Source: Tetrahymena elliotti 4EA
Taxonomy: Eukaryota; Ciliophora; Oligohymenophorea; Hymenostomatida; Tetrahymenidae
Direction of reading: 5' to 3'
Length of the DNA: 64,000 bases
NCBI GenBank assembly: GCA_000231825.2
Contig: JH720296.1
Location: forward strand, 1,941,911-2,005,910
Made by a program: the position numbers and the translations under genes. The notes beneath the pieces were generated by a model. The model had not been told where the DNA came from and did no database searches. It saw only the letters and a program-made list of their open reading frames with translations. Below, in pieces: positions 39,401 through 51,740 of this stretch (within the stretch, counting starts at the first letter, position 1; the number at the start of each line of letters is the position of its first letter).

Positions 39401-41669
39401 ATATGAGGATAATCCTTTAAAATGCTCAACATTTTGTGAAGAGGAATACAAAGCAGATCAAAGAAACCTAATCTGTAAAACTTGTAAGGCTAGTAATTGC
39501 AAAGTATGTAGCTAAAAATAAGAGAATATCTGTAAAAAATGCCAACAAGATTATACTCTTTTTGATGGAAAGTGTATTTATGTTTGTTCAAATTAACTAA
39601 CAACTTAAAATTAAAGTGATTGTCCCGATTCTAAAATATAGTACTGTATAAAATAAGAGGAACGAAAATGTGTGTAATGTCCTACTGGAACAATCTATGA
39701 AGAAAAAATAAATTAATGTTCTTGCAATAATCTATTTTTATTTGATAATGTTTTAAATAGCTGTGTAAAAAGATGTGATTAAAATTGTTAAATTTGCACA
39801 TCTAATAACAAATTTGTCTGCTAAAAATGTCTACCAAATACATATTTATTTTTTAATGAATTTTCAAAAATGGTTTCTTGTCTTGATAAATGCCCTATAG
39901 GATACTATGCTCCCTTAAGATATAATGATCCTAATTTTAAAGAATGTTTATCATGTCCTTAAAACTGCTACTCATGTAAGGATTCATAAAGTTGTACAGA
40001 GTGTAATTTCAATTACAAAGAATTCTTTTACAAAGGTATGCTATTTTGTATATGCGATGATAATAAAGAGTGCAATCCAAGTTTAGATTAAAATTTTTTC
40101 TTATAAAAATATTGTCCACTAAAAAATTGTTCCAAATGCTCCAAAAATTAATAAATTTGTGAAGAATGTAACTAAGATTCACCTTATCTATATCTGAATA
40201 CCTGCTTATAAAGTTGTCCTATAGGAACTTTTGTAAATCAAAACAATTAGTGCTAAAAATGTCACCCTTTATGTAATGGTTGTACAAATAGTTCTTCTAA
40301 AAGTTGTTTGAGTTGTGTACTCTCTAAGCATATTGTTGAATCAGAAGACACTTGCAGATGCTTAAACAAAAAAGTTTTTTTCTAAAACTAATGTCATCTT
40401 GTCTGTCCAAGATTCACGAAACTATAAGATGAAAATGATAGAGTTTGTGAGCATTATTGTCTTGATAATAATTCGTTTCCTGTCTTTAAAGAAGATGGCT
40501 AATTTGAAAAATGTGAGTCTAAATTTGACTTAAGTGATTCAAAATTTTGTGACTAAAATTTGATTAATTTAAGCTAATTTATTACATTTGATATTAATAG
40601 AACTTAAATTATTTCATAAAATAACCAAAGTTTTTTAATAACAATAACAATTGCATAGACACCAAGAGAATGTTATGATTTTTAATTAAAGTTCAATCCT
40701 TCATTTTAAGAATAAAATAATTTAGATCTTTAATTCAAAGATTTAAGTATTGATAGTTAATTTAAGTTTTAGTTTAGGTTATAAAGCTTTTTTGAAATTG
40801 AATAACTTAAGTCAAAAGATTCAAACAAATGTAGATAAAGCATTTGTACTTTGTATTTTTAAATTTACCACAATAACTTGATAAAAAAAACATTAAAACT
40901 TAAATTTGATCTAATATCTCAGTCAGTGAATCTTTAATCAATAAGTTTTCCTTTTTTAAACTAAATCTTAAAATTTGATTGTGATCCAGATCAATTACCA
41001 AAAGAGAAGATTCTTGATTCATTATTATCAGTGAAATGTATGAAAGATAATGCTTGCAACAATTAATCAGTCTATTCATTTGAATTTTAGCTTATTACAT
41101 TAAACATATAAATTTTACAGAAATAAAGCTAAAAAGATATGTAAAAATTTGTTTTAGTTCCTGCTTCGATTTATTTAATTATGGAAGATAATAAAATTGA
41201 ATAAATTAAGGATTTTTACTTTAATAACAAACATAACTCTTAAATTAAAATAGAAATAATTTTTAAAACCCATATAAAAGGAAAGCTGAGTTTGTTATTT
41301 AGTGTATTTGATAGTAAATTACTTAGCTATGAGTAATTTGCTAATCAAAATTAATAAATATATTATGTTTAGTAGAGTTTGTATGTTTAAATTGACAAAT
41401 AAATGGAGTTAGAAAATAATCTCAGAGCTCAAATAAGAAATATTGATATGAAACATAAAATTTATTTTGTTCTTTCTATCTTTAATTTAACATTAATCTT
41501 GATTGCCTTATTAATAGTTCTCTGCATATACACTAAGAAGTGCTTGAAATAATATAATAATAATTAATAATTTGATAAAAATTAAATTCACTCATCAGAT
41601 ATTTTAAAAAATTAGAATGAATATTAATTAGAATATTTTACAGAAGAAAATTATATTCAGAAAATTTGA
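36426..41669 (+). CDS. large cysteine-rich single-pass membrane protein, subtype II, block 2
   Basis: An open frame of 1747 codons from ATG to TGA, close along its length to the gene at 7691 (1748 codons). Signal peptide residues 1-21 (LILKIILYNIFLARS), N-terminal module (CVEYVYAPSRFYYN, CLFPRFGYIL), long CxxC repeat region (CLECQQGFYFNS, CPLGCLKCSFS, CHPLCNGCTNSSS), cysteine-poor region with TPRECYDF, transmembrane helix near 1678-1703 (LSIFNLTLILIALLIVLCIY). The N/Q-rich tail matches the subtype II tail in block one. Substitutions against the block-one copy are spread along the gene and preserve nearly all cysteines, which suggests selection on the protein. Confidence 0.9.
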
Positions 41670-42214
41670 ATTCATTCATAATTTAAATACTCTATAATTT
41701 CATGATTTTTTATTAGATATTTTATCAAAATAAATATTTTTGTTTAATTTTTAAAATAAGTCCTTTCTAAATGTTTTTTAAGAACTAAAATAAATATAAG
41801 AAGAAAATTTTTTGAAGAAAAATTTGTTTTTGTATTTTCAAAAAATTTTTTTTTAACAATTTATGATTTAAATTTAAATAAGAAAATTTCTTTTTAAATA
41901 AACATTAATATTTTTTTCTTCATTAAAGTAATAAAGTAATCGCACCTTAAATAAAACATATTCCATCATGGTCATAATTAAGTGAGTTTTATATTTTTAG
42001 ATAAATTAAGCCTAAAATTTAAAGAAATGATTACACAAAAAATTAAATATTTTTACAATATCTATCAATTTATGAAAAACTTTTTAATATTATTATTTCA
42101 TAACAATTAATAAAATTAATTTAAATTTTTTACAATTTTGAATTATTCAATTATCAGTTTTGAAATGATTGTTTAAAAAATTAATTTATTTTTGAATATT
42201 TCTCCAAATTTTTA
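41670..42214. other. intergenic, no gene seen
   Basis: About 0.55 kb of A+T-rich DNA. It ends at an abrupt start of similarity to the middle of subtype III genes (around 16580), so the right edge is a deletion or recombination breakpoint. No start codon, promoter or 5' gene part of subtype III is present here. Confidence 0.55.
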
Positions 42215-43573
42215 TGATAAATATGTATTTGATTTTACTTTAAATTAATGCGTGAAGCCATGCAATGAAGATTGCTAAATTTATTATAGATTTAATAAAT
42301 CCTGCTTGAGATGCTAACCAAATAAATACCTACATAATATTGGGATAAATTTTATTACACATGCTGTTTGTATAGACACATCTCCTATTGGATTTTATAG
42401 CACTTAAAGATTTAATAATAATAATTTTAAGGAATGTAAAGAATGCCCTAAAAACTGTTACTCATGTTAGAATTCAGAAGTTGCACCGAATGTAGTATAA
42501 GATATGAGGAATTTTTTTGGAATGATAAATTATTATGTTTTTGTTATTTTAATGAATAAGGTTTTTGTAATTAAATTTTCCATTCTAACAATTTGAAATA
42601 TAATTGTTGTCCATTAACGAATTGTTCTTAATGCTCAAAAATCAATAAATTTGTGAAAAATGTGATTAAGATTACACTTAACTCTATTTAAATACCTGCT
42701 TCCAATTGGTACATGTTCAGACTAAAGTAATTAATGTTAAAAATGTTATCCTTTATGCTATAGTTGTACAAGTTATTCATCTAAAAGTTGCTTAAGTTGT
42801 GTTCTATCTAGTCATATTGTTGAATTAGATAACTCTTGTAGGTGTTCAAATGAAAAGGTTTTTTTCTAAAATGAATGCTACTCTGTTTGTCCAAGATTCA
42901 CAAAACTATCAGATGAAATTAATAGAGTTTGTGAAAAATACTGTCTCAATAACAATTCTTATCCAGTCTTTAATAGTGATGGCTAATTTGAAAAATGTGA
43001 GTCTGACTTTCACTAAAAAGATTCAAAATTTTGTGAATAAACCTTGATGATCAATTTAAACAAACATTTAGCATTTGATATTTAAGAAACAAAGATTGTA
43101 GAAAAAAGAAATCAAAATATTGTGTTAACTATAATAATACTACAATAGCATAGAGAGTGTTTTGACTTTTAGTTCAAATTCAAACCATCACTTTAAGATG
43201 AAGACAACTTAAACCTAGAATTCAAAGATTTTAAAATCTAAAGTTATTTTCAATTTTAGTTTAGAATGTAAAGCTAGATTGATGGTGAATAGCTAAAGTA
43301 AAAAGATTAAAATAATTGTAACCTTTGTATTTTGTATTTTTATATTTACCATAATAGTTAGATTAAATAAATGATTAAACTAAATCTAAATCTAAAATCT
43401 TTAGTAGCTTTTACCATAGTAGTTTTTCCGTTGATTATGAAGAAATAAAACTAAAAAGCTTTATAATACTAGAGAAATGATGAATTTAATATAGCAGAAA
43501 AGAAAAAGATTTCTTGTCTGTGAGTAAATTAGAATATTAGAATCAAGAATAAGATTTTGGTGATTAAAATTGA
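42215..43573 (+). pseudogene. 3' fragment of a subtype III cysteine-rich gene
   Basis: Similarity to the subtype III genes begins abruptly at a position matching about 16580 in the copy at 13292 (QYVFDFTLNQCVK) and runs to the C-terminal tail and TGA. The first two thirds of the gene, including signal peptide, are absent. Other breaks: one base missing near 42480 in the SESCTEC segment, a small deletion near 42705, and about 570 bp lost near 43403, which joins the cysteine-poor region directly to the end of the transmembrane helix (LVAFTIVVF-like). It is the subtype III slot of the second block. Confidence 0.88.
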
Positions 43574-44440
43574 ATAAAATGAGCAAAAGTTTTGGTTTCA
43601 AAATAAAATTTTTATTCTTTATTTAAAACTTTTTGTCTAACTCATTTTGCTATTTCTGTACAAAAATTTTTGTAATAGATTAGATATGAATGAATTTACA
43701 AGAAAAATTAAATACTAAATAAGTAATGGTGAATTTAAAAATAAGTTTTTTGAAAGAATAAAAAGTTTTTTGGTTTGCTATTTTAATATTCATTTCTAGA
43801 ATAATTTTTTCATTTCGAATAATGAAATTAACAATAATATTTTAAATTTAGTTAAAATAAAGATTAATTTATTAAATTTGGCATTTAGATACCTTTATAA
43901 ATCTTAAATTAGGATTTTACTGAATAATATTTAACTATTTGTTATTTATAATTTGAATACCGATTTTTACAGATAATATTTTTTTAAAAATACTCAAAAA
44001 GAAGAAAGAATAATGGTTAAGAAGAAGAAAAGTGGAAGAGGGATCTCAAAAATGACATTTTATTATTGCTTATTTTTAATATATTTTTTTTAAATTAAAC
44101 ATCAATATTCTTTATTAAACATTTTTATATGTTTAGTTAAGTATAATTTCAAATGGGATTCATTATTTGTTTTATAAATAAGCAATAAATAAAAAATTGC
44201 CATTACATATACTTGAAACAGATAACAAAAATAGAATTCTTTTATTAAATTCTTGTTCCCCAAAAAACACAAAAAAGTAAATTTTCAAAATTTATTTAAA
44301 CTCATGATTTTTAGTGCTAACTTAGATTCTAAAATTACTCAAAAGAAAAAGCCTTATCAGATAAATTCTTATCTTTAAAAAAGGATCTAAAAAAGATTTG
44401 AAAAAATTAATAGTATATCTAAACTTTTTTTGTAAAATAA
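43574..44440. other. intergenic, shared with 24354-25338
   Basis: Non-coding DNA matching the interval between subtype III and IV in block one, so this junction was duplicated together with the genes. Contains the inverted element at 43998-44048. No gene seen. Confidence 0.65.
43998..44048 (-). repeat. purine-rich element, inverted copy of 24855-24908
   Basis: Runs from AAAAAGAAGAAAG through AATAATGGTTAAG and a GAA-repeat to GTGGAAGAGGGATCT. It is the reverse complement of the block-one element, while neighbouring DNA (AAATTAAACATCAATATT about 45 bases downstream) keeps the same orientation in both blocks. Confidence 0.75.
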
Positions 44441-47400
44441 ATGAAAAGAAAAATAGTCGTAATAATAATTTCAAATTTAGCTGCCATATTTAGCCAAATT
44501 TTATTCGCAAGATGCCAAGAGTAAAAAAATATTGAGAATTGTATTGAATTTACTTATGCTCCAAGTATATATTACCATCGTTTATATGATTAATTACTAT
44601 GTATTGATTGCGGATTAGGATATGTTGTTTCAAAAAATTATAAATCTTGTATTTAGTTCATCGATTAGCTATCATTTAACCAATATGGTAATTGTAAAAG
44701 GCTAGGGTAAGATGGGTTATGTGTTGAAGCTTTAAATGGCATTGAGTTATTGCCAAATAATTAATATACAATAGTTAGAGATTAAAAATTTTTCGAAAGA
44801 TGTGCAATAATAAATGAGAGTGAAACGGAATGTTTATTTCCTAGATTTGGGTTTATTTTAGATAAGATTAAGAAATTGATAAGCAAAGATACTTCAAAGA
44901 CTTTCTGTGCTTTATTTGATTCTGAAAATCAAAGATGTTCTCAATTTCATTAGAGGTTTATTAGTTATTAATCTACTCAATAAGGAGTGTATTTAGGAGA
45001 GAATTTCGTTAATCCAGACAAAATAATTTCATTTTTTTAACTTAAAAAATGCGCAGATGGCTTCAGTTTTTGTAAAAACGAGTAAGATTAATTGGTTGGA
45101 TGTTTTCCAATGAGTAATAGTTGTTATGATAATAAAAAAATATGTTAAAAAGGTGAAGCTTTGAGAGATGATTAACAAATGTGTTAATATATTATACCTT
45201 TTTGTATAGAATATTTTGAAATTTAAGGAAAGAGAATATGTGCAAAGTGTTAACTTTTTTACCGATTATATCTCTAAAACTGTATAAAAATGAGTGGTTG
45301 CATTCTTTTAAGTAGAAAGGATCCAAATAAATGCTTGTAATGTGACTCTTAAAGTTTGCTTTAAAATGGATAATGTAATTAAAAAAATAATCTAAATTCA
45401 ATTACTCAAAATTAAGATCATAAAAATTCAAGATAACTCAATTTTAAATAAAATATAGTGTCTTATTCATCAGACTTACTTAAAGATAACTTGTTCTAAT
45501 TAAAAATAGATAATTAAATGAATATTAATTAATAAAACAGCTTTTATGAAAACAAATTATTTAATCAAAATCAAAATACTTAAATAAAATATAGAGAAAG
45601 TAAATTAATAAATTTAGATAATGCCTAAAACAGATCATTAGAAGAATAGCAATAATAAATAGAACAAGATCAAATTGATTAATGTAAATATGATAGTGAA
45701 GGTTTGTGTGTCTAATGTTAAGATTTAATAAAGTATTACCTTGATTCATAAAAGAATTTATGCATCAATAGATTAAGATCTCTTTTTTGCTTGAATTAGA
45801 GTCAAAGAGCTGATGAATGCTTAAATTTAAAGTGTTAAAATAATAGATTTATTAATCCATATTTAATTTAAAATTTTGACTTAAAAAATGAATAAGTCCT
45901 CAAGTATATAGCTTACTTTTAGAATTTGTTTTTTGAGTCTGATCACTTTATGACAGAATATGAAAAAGAATAAATGAATCAATACTATTTATTTTATAGA
46001 GTTAATCTTAATTTTAATGGCTAAATTTGTTTGGATTATTCAAATAAATTGAAAAATAATGAAAAACTTATTTATTTTAAAAGCTATGAGGATGCTGATT
46101 TAATTAAAAGAAAAATAATTAATGTATAAAATAAATCAGAATTAGATTATTTATACTATACCTATCGTAACAAGATCATAAGCAAAAATATTACTATTGA
46201 TAACTGTATTGTTTATAATACTGAATAATCATTTTGCTTAGAGTGTAAATACGACTTCTATTTCAACTCTAAAACTATGATTTGTGAGAAAAGCATAGAA
46301 AACTGTATTGTTCATAGTCTTGATAACACTTGTATTCTATGTTAGAGTGGATATTAATTAAACAGCCAGATTAGATGTGATCCTGTATGTAGTAGCTTTA
46401 TCCCTGGAAGTGTATTTTATTTTCATTCTTTGTATGTTTAGAAGAGTGATAGTGATATAAATTAAACTATTTGCAAATAAACATAAGTAGCATGTAAAAT
46501 GTTTGTCAATAATATTTGTACTGAATGCTTTTAAGGATATATTTTAGATCATTCGTTAGATCACACTTGTGTAAAGGATTATTATTTTCCGGATTGCTAA
46601 ATAATAGATAAAATTAACTAGGAAGATGATATAAATAATGTTTTAAAAAAATATATTTATGAAGAAAAATAGTGCATTTAATGCATAGATGAGTATGTTT
46701 TATATGAAGGTTTGTGCTATTGCCAAAAATAAAGGTGCCTGAGCTATATATACTGTGATGAAAAAAAATGTATTAAAAAATTTAGGAGCTCATTTTTGGG
46801 ATAGCTGAATTTAAGTGGTAATTAGTATTTAGAAAAGTATGGTGATTATTTTAACGTAAAAGATTGTCTCATTAAAGACTGTTATTTATGTTATTAAGGA
46901 AATATTTGTTTAAATTGTAGAAGTGGGTTTCAATTAGAAGATAGCTAAAGGAATTGTATAATAAAAAAAGAAGAGCTTTAAGAAAAATATAATGATAAAA
47001 ACTGTCTAATTTTTTCAAAGGATGGACTAAACTGTATCTAATGTAAACCACAATACTATTTGAGGAAAGACTTGAAGTGTTATGAGTAATGTCAAATTGA
47101 TCAATAAGTATTTGTTGATAACCTTAAAAGAAAGTATTGTTATGACTGTCCTTTAGGTTGTGTTACTTGTGTTTTTAGCTATGAAAAATTTATTGGTTAA
47201 AAAAAATAACCTTGCAATTAATGTGTTGATAATTACTTCTTTTATACAGAATTAAAACTATGCAAAAAAAAATGTATTTTTTATCAAAACAATAACATTT
47301 GTTCAAATTTATGCGATGGGAATAATATATTTATTTTAGGGAAATAATGTGTTGAAAAATGTCCATAATACTATGAAGTCAAAGGAGAACATAAATTTTG

Positions 47401-49585
47401 TAAAGAAAATTGTGAAGGATTATATAGATATGATGATGATTCTTAAAAATGCTCAGTATTTTGTGAAATAAATTATTTCATAGATTAATAAAATAAAATT
47501 TGCAGAGGGTGTAAGATTGATAATTGTTTTACCTGCAGTTCAAAATTAGAAAATTTTTGTATTAGATGCTTTAGTGGTTATTAAATTTATAAAGGTTACT
47601 GTATTTTTATTTGCCCAAATAATTTGTTTGTTAAAAATTAAAAAGATTGTCCTGATTCTACCATTTAATACTGCCTTGAAGAACAAGATTCAAAATGTGT
47701 TAAATGTATAACAAATACGATTAATGAAAAATATTAATGTGTTTGCAGTTTTGAATACATATTTGATTTTGAAATAAATATGTGTGTAAAAAAATGTGAT
47801 GAAAATTGCTAAATATGTTCTCTAAATAAAGAATAGTGTTTAAAATGCAAATAAAATAAATACTTAGACAAATCAGTTTATAAATGCATAGATAAATGCC
47901 GTATAGGATAATATTCTTTTGTAAATACAAATGATCCTTCTATTAAATAATGTAGAGATTGCTCTCAAAATTGCTTTTCATGTGATAATTCTAATAGCTG
48001 CACTAAGTGTAATGAAGGATATGAAGAATTTATTTGTAATGGTATGTTATTTTGTATTTGTAATTAAAAATATTGCTTTAAAGAATATAATTTAGATTAC
48101 GTCAAAAAATAATGTTGCAACGTTTAAAATTGTTTATAGTGTGAGAATAGTATTTAAATTTGTTAAAAATGTAAATAAGATTATCCCTACCTCTATTTAA
48201 ATACCTGCTTATAATTTTGTCCAGATGGAACTTATTCAGATGATAATAAATAATGCTAAAAATGTCATCCTCTATGCAAGGATTGTACAAGCAGCTCATC
48301 AAGATGTTGTTTAAGTTGTGTACTATCTTAACATATTGTTGAATCAGAACATTCATGCAGATGTTCAAACAAAAAAGTTTTTTTTGAAAGTTAATGCTAT
48401 TCTGCTTGTCCAAGATTTACTAAACTCTTAGATGAAAATGATAGAGTTTGCTAACAATACTGTCTTGATAATTATTCTTATCCAGTTTTTGATGATAATG
48501 GATTATTTGAAAAATGTGAGTATGATTTTAGCTAGAGCAATTCAAAATTTTGTGAATAAAATTTGGTCAATTTAAACAAGTTTATTACATTTGAAATTTA
48601 AACTCCTTAAAAATAAGATTAAAAAAATCAAAGTGTATTAATAATCATTACAATAAATCAAACCCCAAGAGAGTGCTATGATTTTAAATTAAGTTTTAAT
48701 TCCTCTTTTTAAAATGAAAATGATGATTTTTTCATCTTTTTTATCAAAGATTTTAATATCGAAAGTTATTTAAAATTTTAACTGAGAATATAAAGCTAAA
48801 TTGATGTTGAAAAGCTTAGGTAAAAAGATTAAAATAAATGTCAATATAATATTTGTACATTATATCTTTAGATTTATCAAGAAGGTATGATTAAACAAAC
48901 AATTAAACTTAAAATTAATCTAAAATCTTAAGTAATTGATGATTAATCTTTAAATTTCCCCTTTTTAAACTAGATTACTAAGTTTGATCCTAATTAATAA
49001 GAAAAAGGAATATACCTTAATATACCTGTAATAGTAAATTATATCAGTTAAGTTATATCTAATGATGATGAAATAAGTGCTTAAGTTTATTAGCCTGTAT
49101 AAATAAGAATTTAAGTTTTATTTGATGATAAAGAATTAATTAAGAAAAAATTGGTTTTATTTCCTGTAAATATTCACTTAGTTGAGGAAGACAATAAAAT
49201 CTAATAAATTAGCAATTTTTTCTACAAAAATGACTTAAATTCTTAAATAATTTTAGAGTTTGTTTTTGAAAAAGAAGTGAAAGGGAAATTGAATTTAACT
49301 TTGAAAGCGATAGACAGTAAAAAAAAAGAACTAAATTATGAATAATTTGTAAATAAAGATGAAGAAATCTATTATATTTAAAAGAGTTTAATAATTAATA
49401 TTATCAAAGAACAAGATCTATTCATCGATTAAACCTCTTAGAAGTCATTTTATATAATTATGTTTATTTTTAATATAATAGTATATGCAATAATGATTAT
49501 CATAGTTTTAAATATATTTGTTTAAAAAAGATTATAAAATAAAAATTAGCATTAATAATCAGAAGTCTAATAAGCTAGCAGTTGA
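44441..49585 (+). CDS. large cysteine-rich single-pass membrane protein, subtype IV (intact copy)
   Basis: An open frame of 1714 codons ending in TGA. Signal peptide residues 1-25 (VVIIISNLAAIFSQILFARC), N-terminal module (CIEFTYAPSIYYH, LLPNNQYTIVRD, CLFPRFGFIL), an insert of about 110 residues rich in N, Q and K around residue 330, then CxxC repeats (CLECKYDFYFNS, CPLGCVTCVFS, CHPLCKDC). The cysteine-poor region carries TPRECYDF. A transmembrane helix lies near 1669-1695 (MFIFNIIVYAIMIIIVLNIF), then a short tail of about 20 residues, much shorter than in other subtypes. The block-one counterpart (25339) is a pseudogene, so this is the only working subtype IV gene seen here. Confidence 0.9.
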
Positions 49586-49753
49586 AATTTATAAATTCTT
49601 CAAAAGAAATAAAATAATCAAATTAAGAATTAACAAAAACAAACTTTTTTTTAATTTGAATCAAAATAAAAAAACTCTCAAATTTGAAATCAACCTACTA
49701 TTTTAATAAACCAATATTAACTTAAGTTTTTTTAATAGCTTAAAATAAATTCA

Positions 49754-49853
49754 NNNNNNNNNNNNNNNNNNNNNNNNNNNNNNNNNNNNNNNNNNNNNNN
49801 NNNNNNNNNNNNNNNNNNNNNNNNNNNNNNNNNNNNNNNNNNNNNNNNNNNNN
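49754..49853. other. assembly gap (100 N)
   Basis: Exactly 100 N bases, the customary placeholder for a gap of unknown size. Array sequence lies to the left and a gene-poor region to the right, so the true end of the array may be missing here and the join is not proven. Confidence 0.97.
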
Positions 49854-50539
49854 AAATTATACATGTTTTAAAAAATGACCAATAGTATCTTAAATTATGA
49901 TTACACACATATATATTTATTTTAATCTTAAAATGAAATACCTATCTTAATTACAAATTTTCTCATCATTTCAATATTTAATTTTTTTTAATAATAAAAT
50001 TAAAATAAAAAAACTTTTTGTAAATATTGAACCAATCATAAATTATAATTAGTTAACATATTTAACTAATAATAAGTTTTCTATTGAGAGATTTTCATTC
50101 ATAAATATTAATATCCTTCAAAACTAATTTTGTAGCTTTAAATACTCTCATGTTTAATCTCCTCAGCATCTTAAATGAAGTAATAGCAACCCTTTTAAAT
50201 ATTTTTAATGAAAACAATAATAGATTAGCTGAGTGACATTTTAGTAAAATTAAAAAATTTGGGTTTACAATTAAAATTAAATAATTATATTTTTAAAAAG
50301 TTTATAAATTTAACAGTTAACTCTAATTTCCAAATGGACTGATAAATTAAAAATCCATTCTGAAAAACACTAAAATTAGTTGAATTTTGTAAATTATTAC
50401 ATAATCAAATAATAAAATTATGATAATATAAGAATACTTCCAGTTGTTAATAATTAATTAGATATGCTAATACGAAATTCTAAAAGAATAGTTGTTGTAA
50501 AAATATTTAATAAAAATTTTTACTGAATTTTTAGAACTA

Positions 50540-51740
50540 AAATGGAGAGTTTAGGAAATTTCTATAGACCTATACCGAGTAAGTCAAATCTACTAAGTTG
50601 TCCAGCTTGGCATTTACTTTTAATGTAAAAAATAATTTTTAATATAAAAGATACATAAATATTTTGTAAGATTTGAAAATGATCAAATTTGAGGTATGAC
50701 AGAAAATCATTCATATTCAGCATAAACCAATTCTCAAATCAGATTTTCAGAGATTTGAAGGATTACCTCGGCATACATATCAAACTTGGAAATTTTTAAT
50801 AATTTAAGATTGAGGTATTTAAGTATATATAAATAATTCTATTTTTGATGTAATCCAAGGAAAAATGTTGTATTAAAAAATAAATTAAATCTAGTTTTTA
50901 CTCTATTTAGAGAGTTAAGCTTGAAAGATTTTAACATTTAGATAAGCTTAAAGTTAATTCTGATACACCTTTAGCATCAAAGTTATTATATCTTTTTTAT
51001 AGTTAAAATTTTTAAATAATTTGATATAAAATATTTTTAAAAATGAAAATAAACAAAATTTAAGGTTTAACAATGAATTTTAAAAATAATTAATTAGTAG
51101 GCTTCAAAAAAGAAAAAAGATTCATATAATCCAAATACTTGCTTAATTTTGTTTAATATTAATATATTATTTTAAGTTTTTACCCAATATTAAGGTCTAG
51201 TATAGAGAGGTTTGTAAATCTTGCTAATGCTTAACCAAGATCTAATAAACCTTCACATTTAAAATAATTTCCACTTTTAAAATATTTCAAAAAATTTTAA
51301 AACTCCTAAAAAGAATATTAGTTAAGTTAAAAAATTAATGTTCATGCAAAATTAAGTTTTTTTAATACAATTTAGTAATACCCAAGCAAAAGTGTTAGAT
51401 TAGAGAGATTTAAACATTATGATAAGTAATTAACTAAACTTGATACACCATTTGATCCAATATAACAGCAGCTTATTTTCAAATTTGAAACATTAACAAA
51501 TTTTCTTAGAATTTTGATAAGATGAATAAAAATATATTCAAAAATAAAATGTTTTAAAAAATGGTTTCGGTTTTTATCAAATATTTAAAGTTTTAAAAGT
51601 AAAAAAAAGATAAATAATCAAATTACCAAAGATTGAGCTTTAGAAATAATAGATTGGTGTACTTAGCTAAAGCTTAACCCAAAATTAATGCTCCTTCTTC
51701 ATAGATATGCTAACTCCTTTAAATGATTTAGATTAAATAA
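50540..51740 (+). repeat. weak, highly diverged repeats
   Basis: Several stretches 200-290 bases apart share a loose pattern: TTAGAGAG or TATAGAGAG, then TTTAAnnTT, GATAAGnTTAA, and TGATACACC. Examples lie near 50910-50975, 51197-51250, 51395-51455 and 51640-51710. The match is by eye and the copies are poorly conserved, so this may be an old non-coding repeat family or chance in A+T-rich DNA. Confidence 0.35.

Larger units (their letters stand above)
1..49585 (+). repeat. tandem array of cysteine-rich membrane protein genes, duplicated as a block
   Basis: Ten same-strand paralogous units in the order I(partial)-I-II-III-III-IV / I-II-III(fragment)-IV. Starts of equivalent members are 28.7 kb apart for subtype I (1682 and 30358) and subtype II (7691 and 36426). 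They are 19.1 kb apart for subtype IV (25339 and 44441), because block two has lost most of subtype III. Flanking non-coding DNA is duplicated too: the stretch upstream of 44441 matches that upstream of 25339. This shows duplication of a whole multi-gene block rather than of single genes. The two adjacent subtype III copies (13292 and 19182) are a further local duplication. Confidence 0.85.

Noticed and set aside
49518..49706. Open frame after the subtype IV transmembrane segment
   Set aside because: It is in a different frame from the 44441 gene, whose own frame ends at TGA 49583-49585. It begins without ATG and is low-complexity lysine/asparagine.
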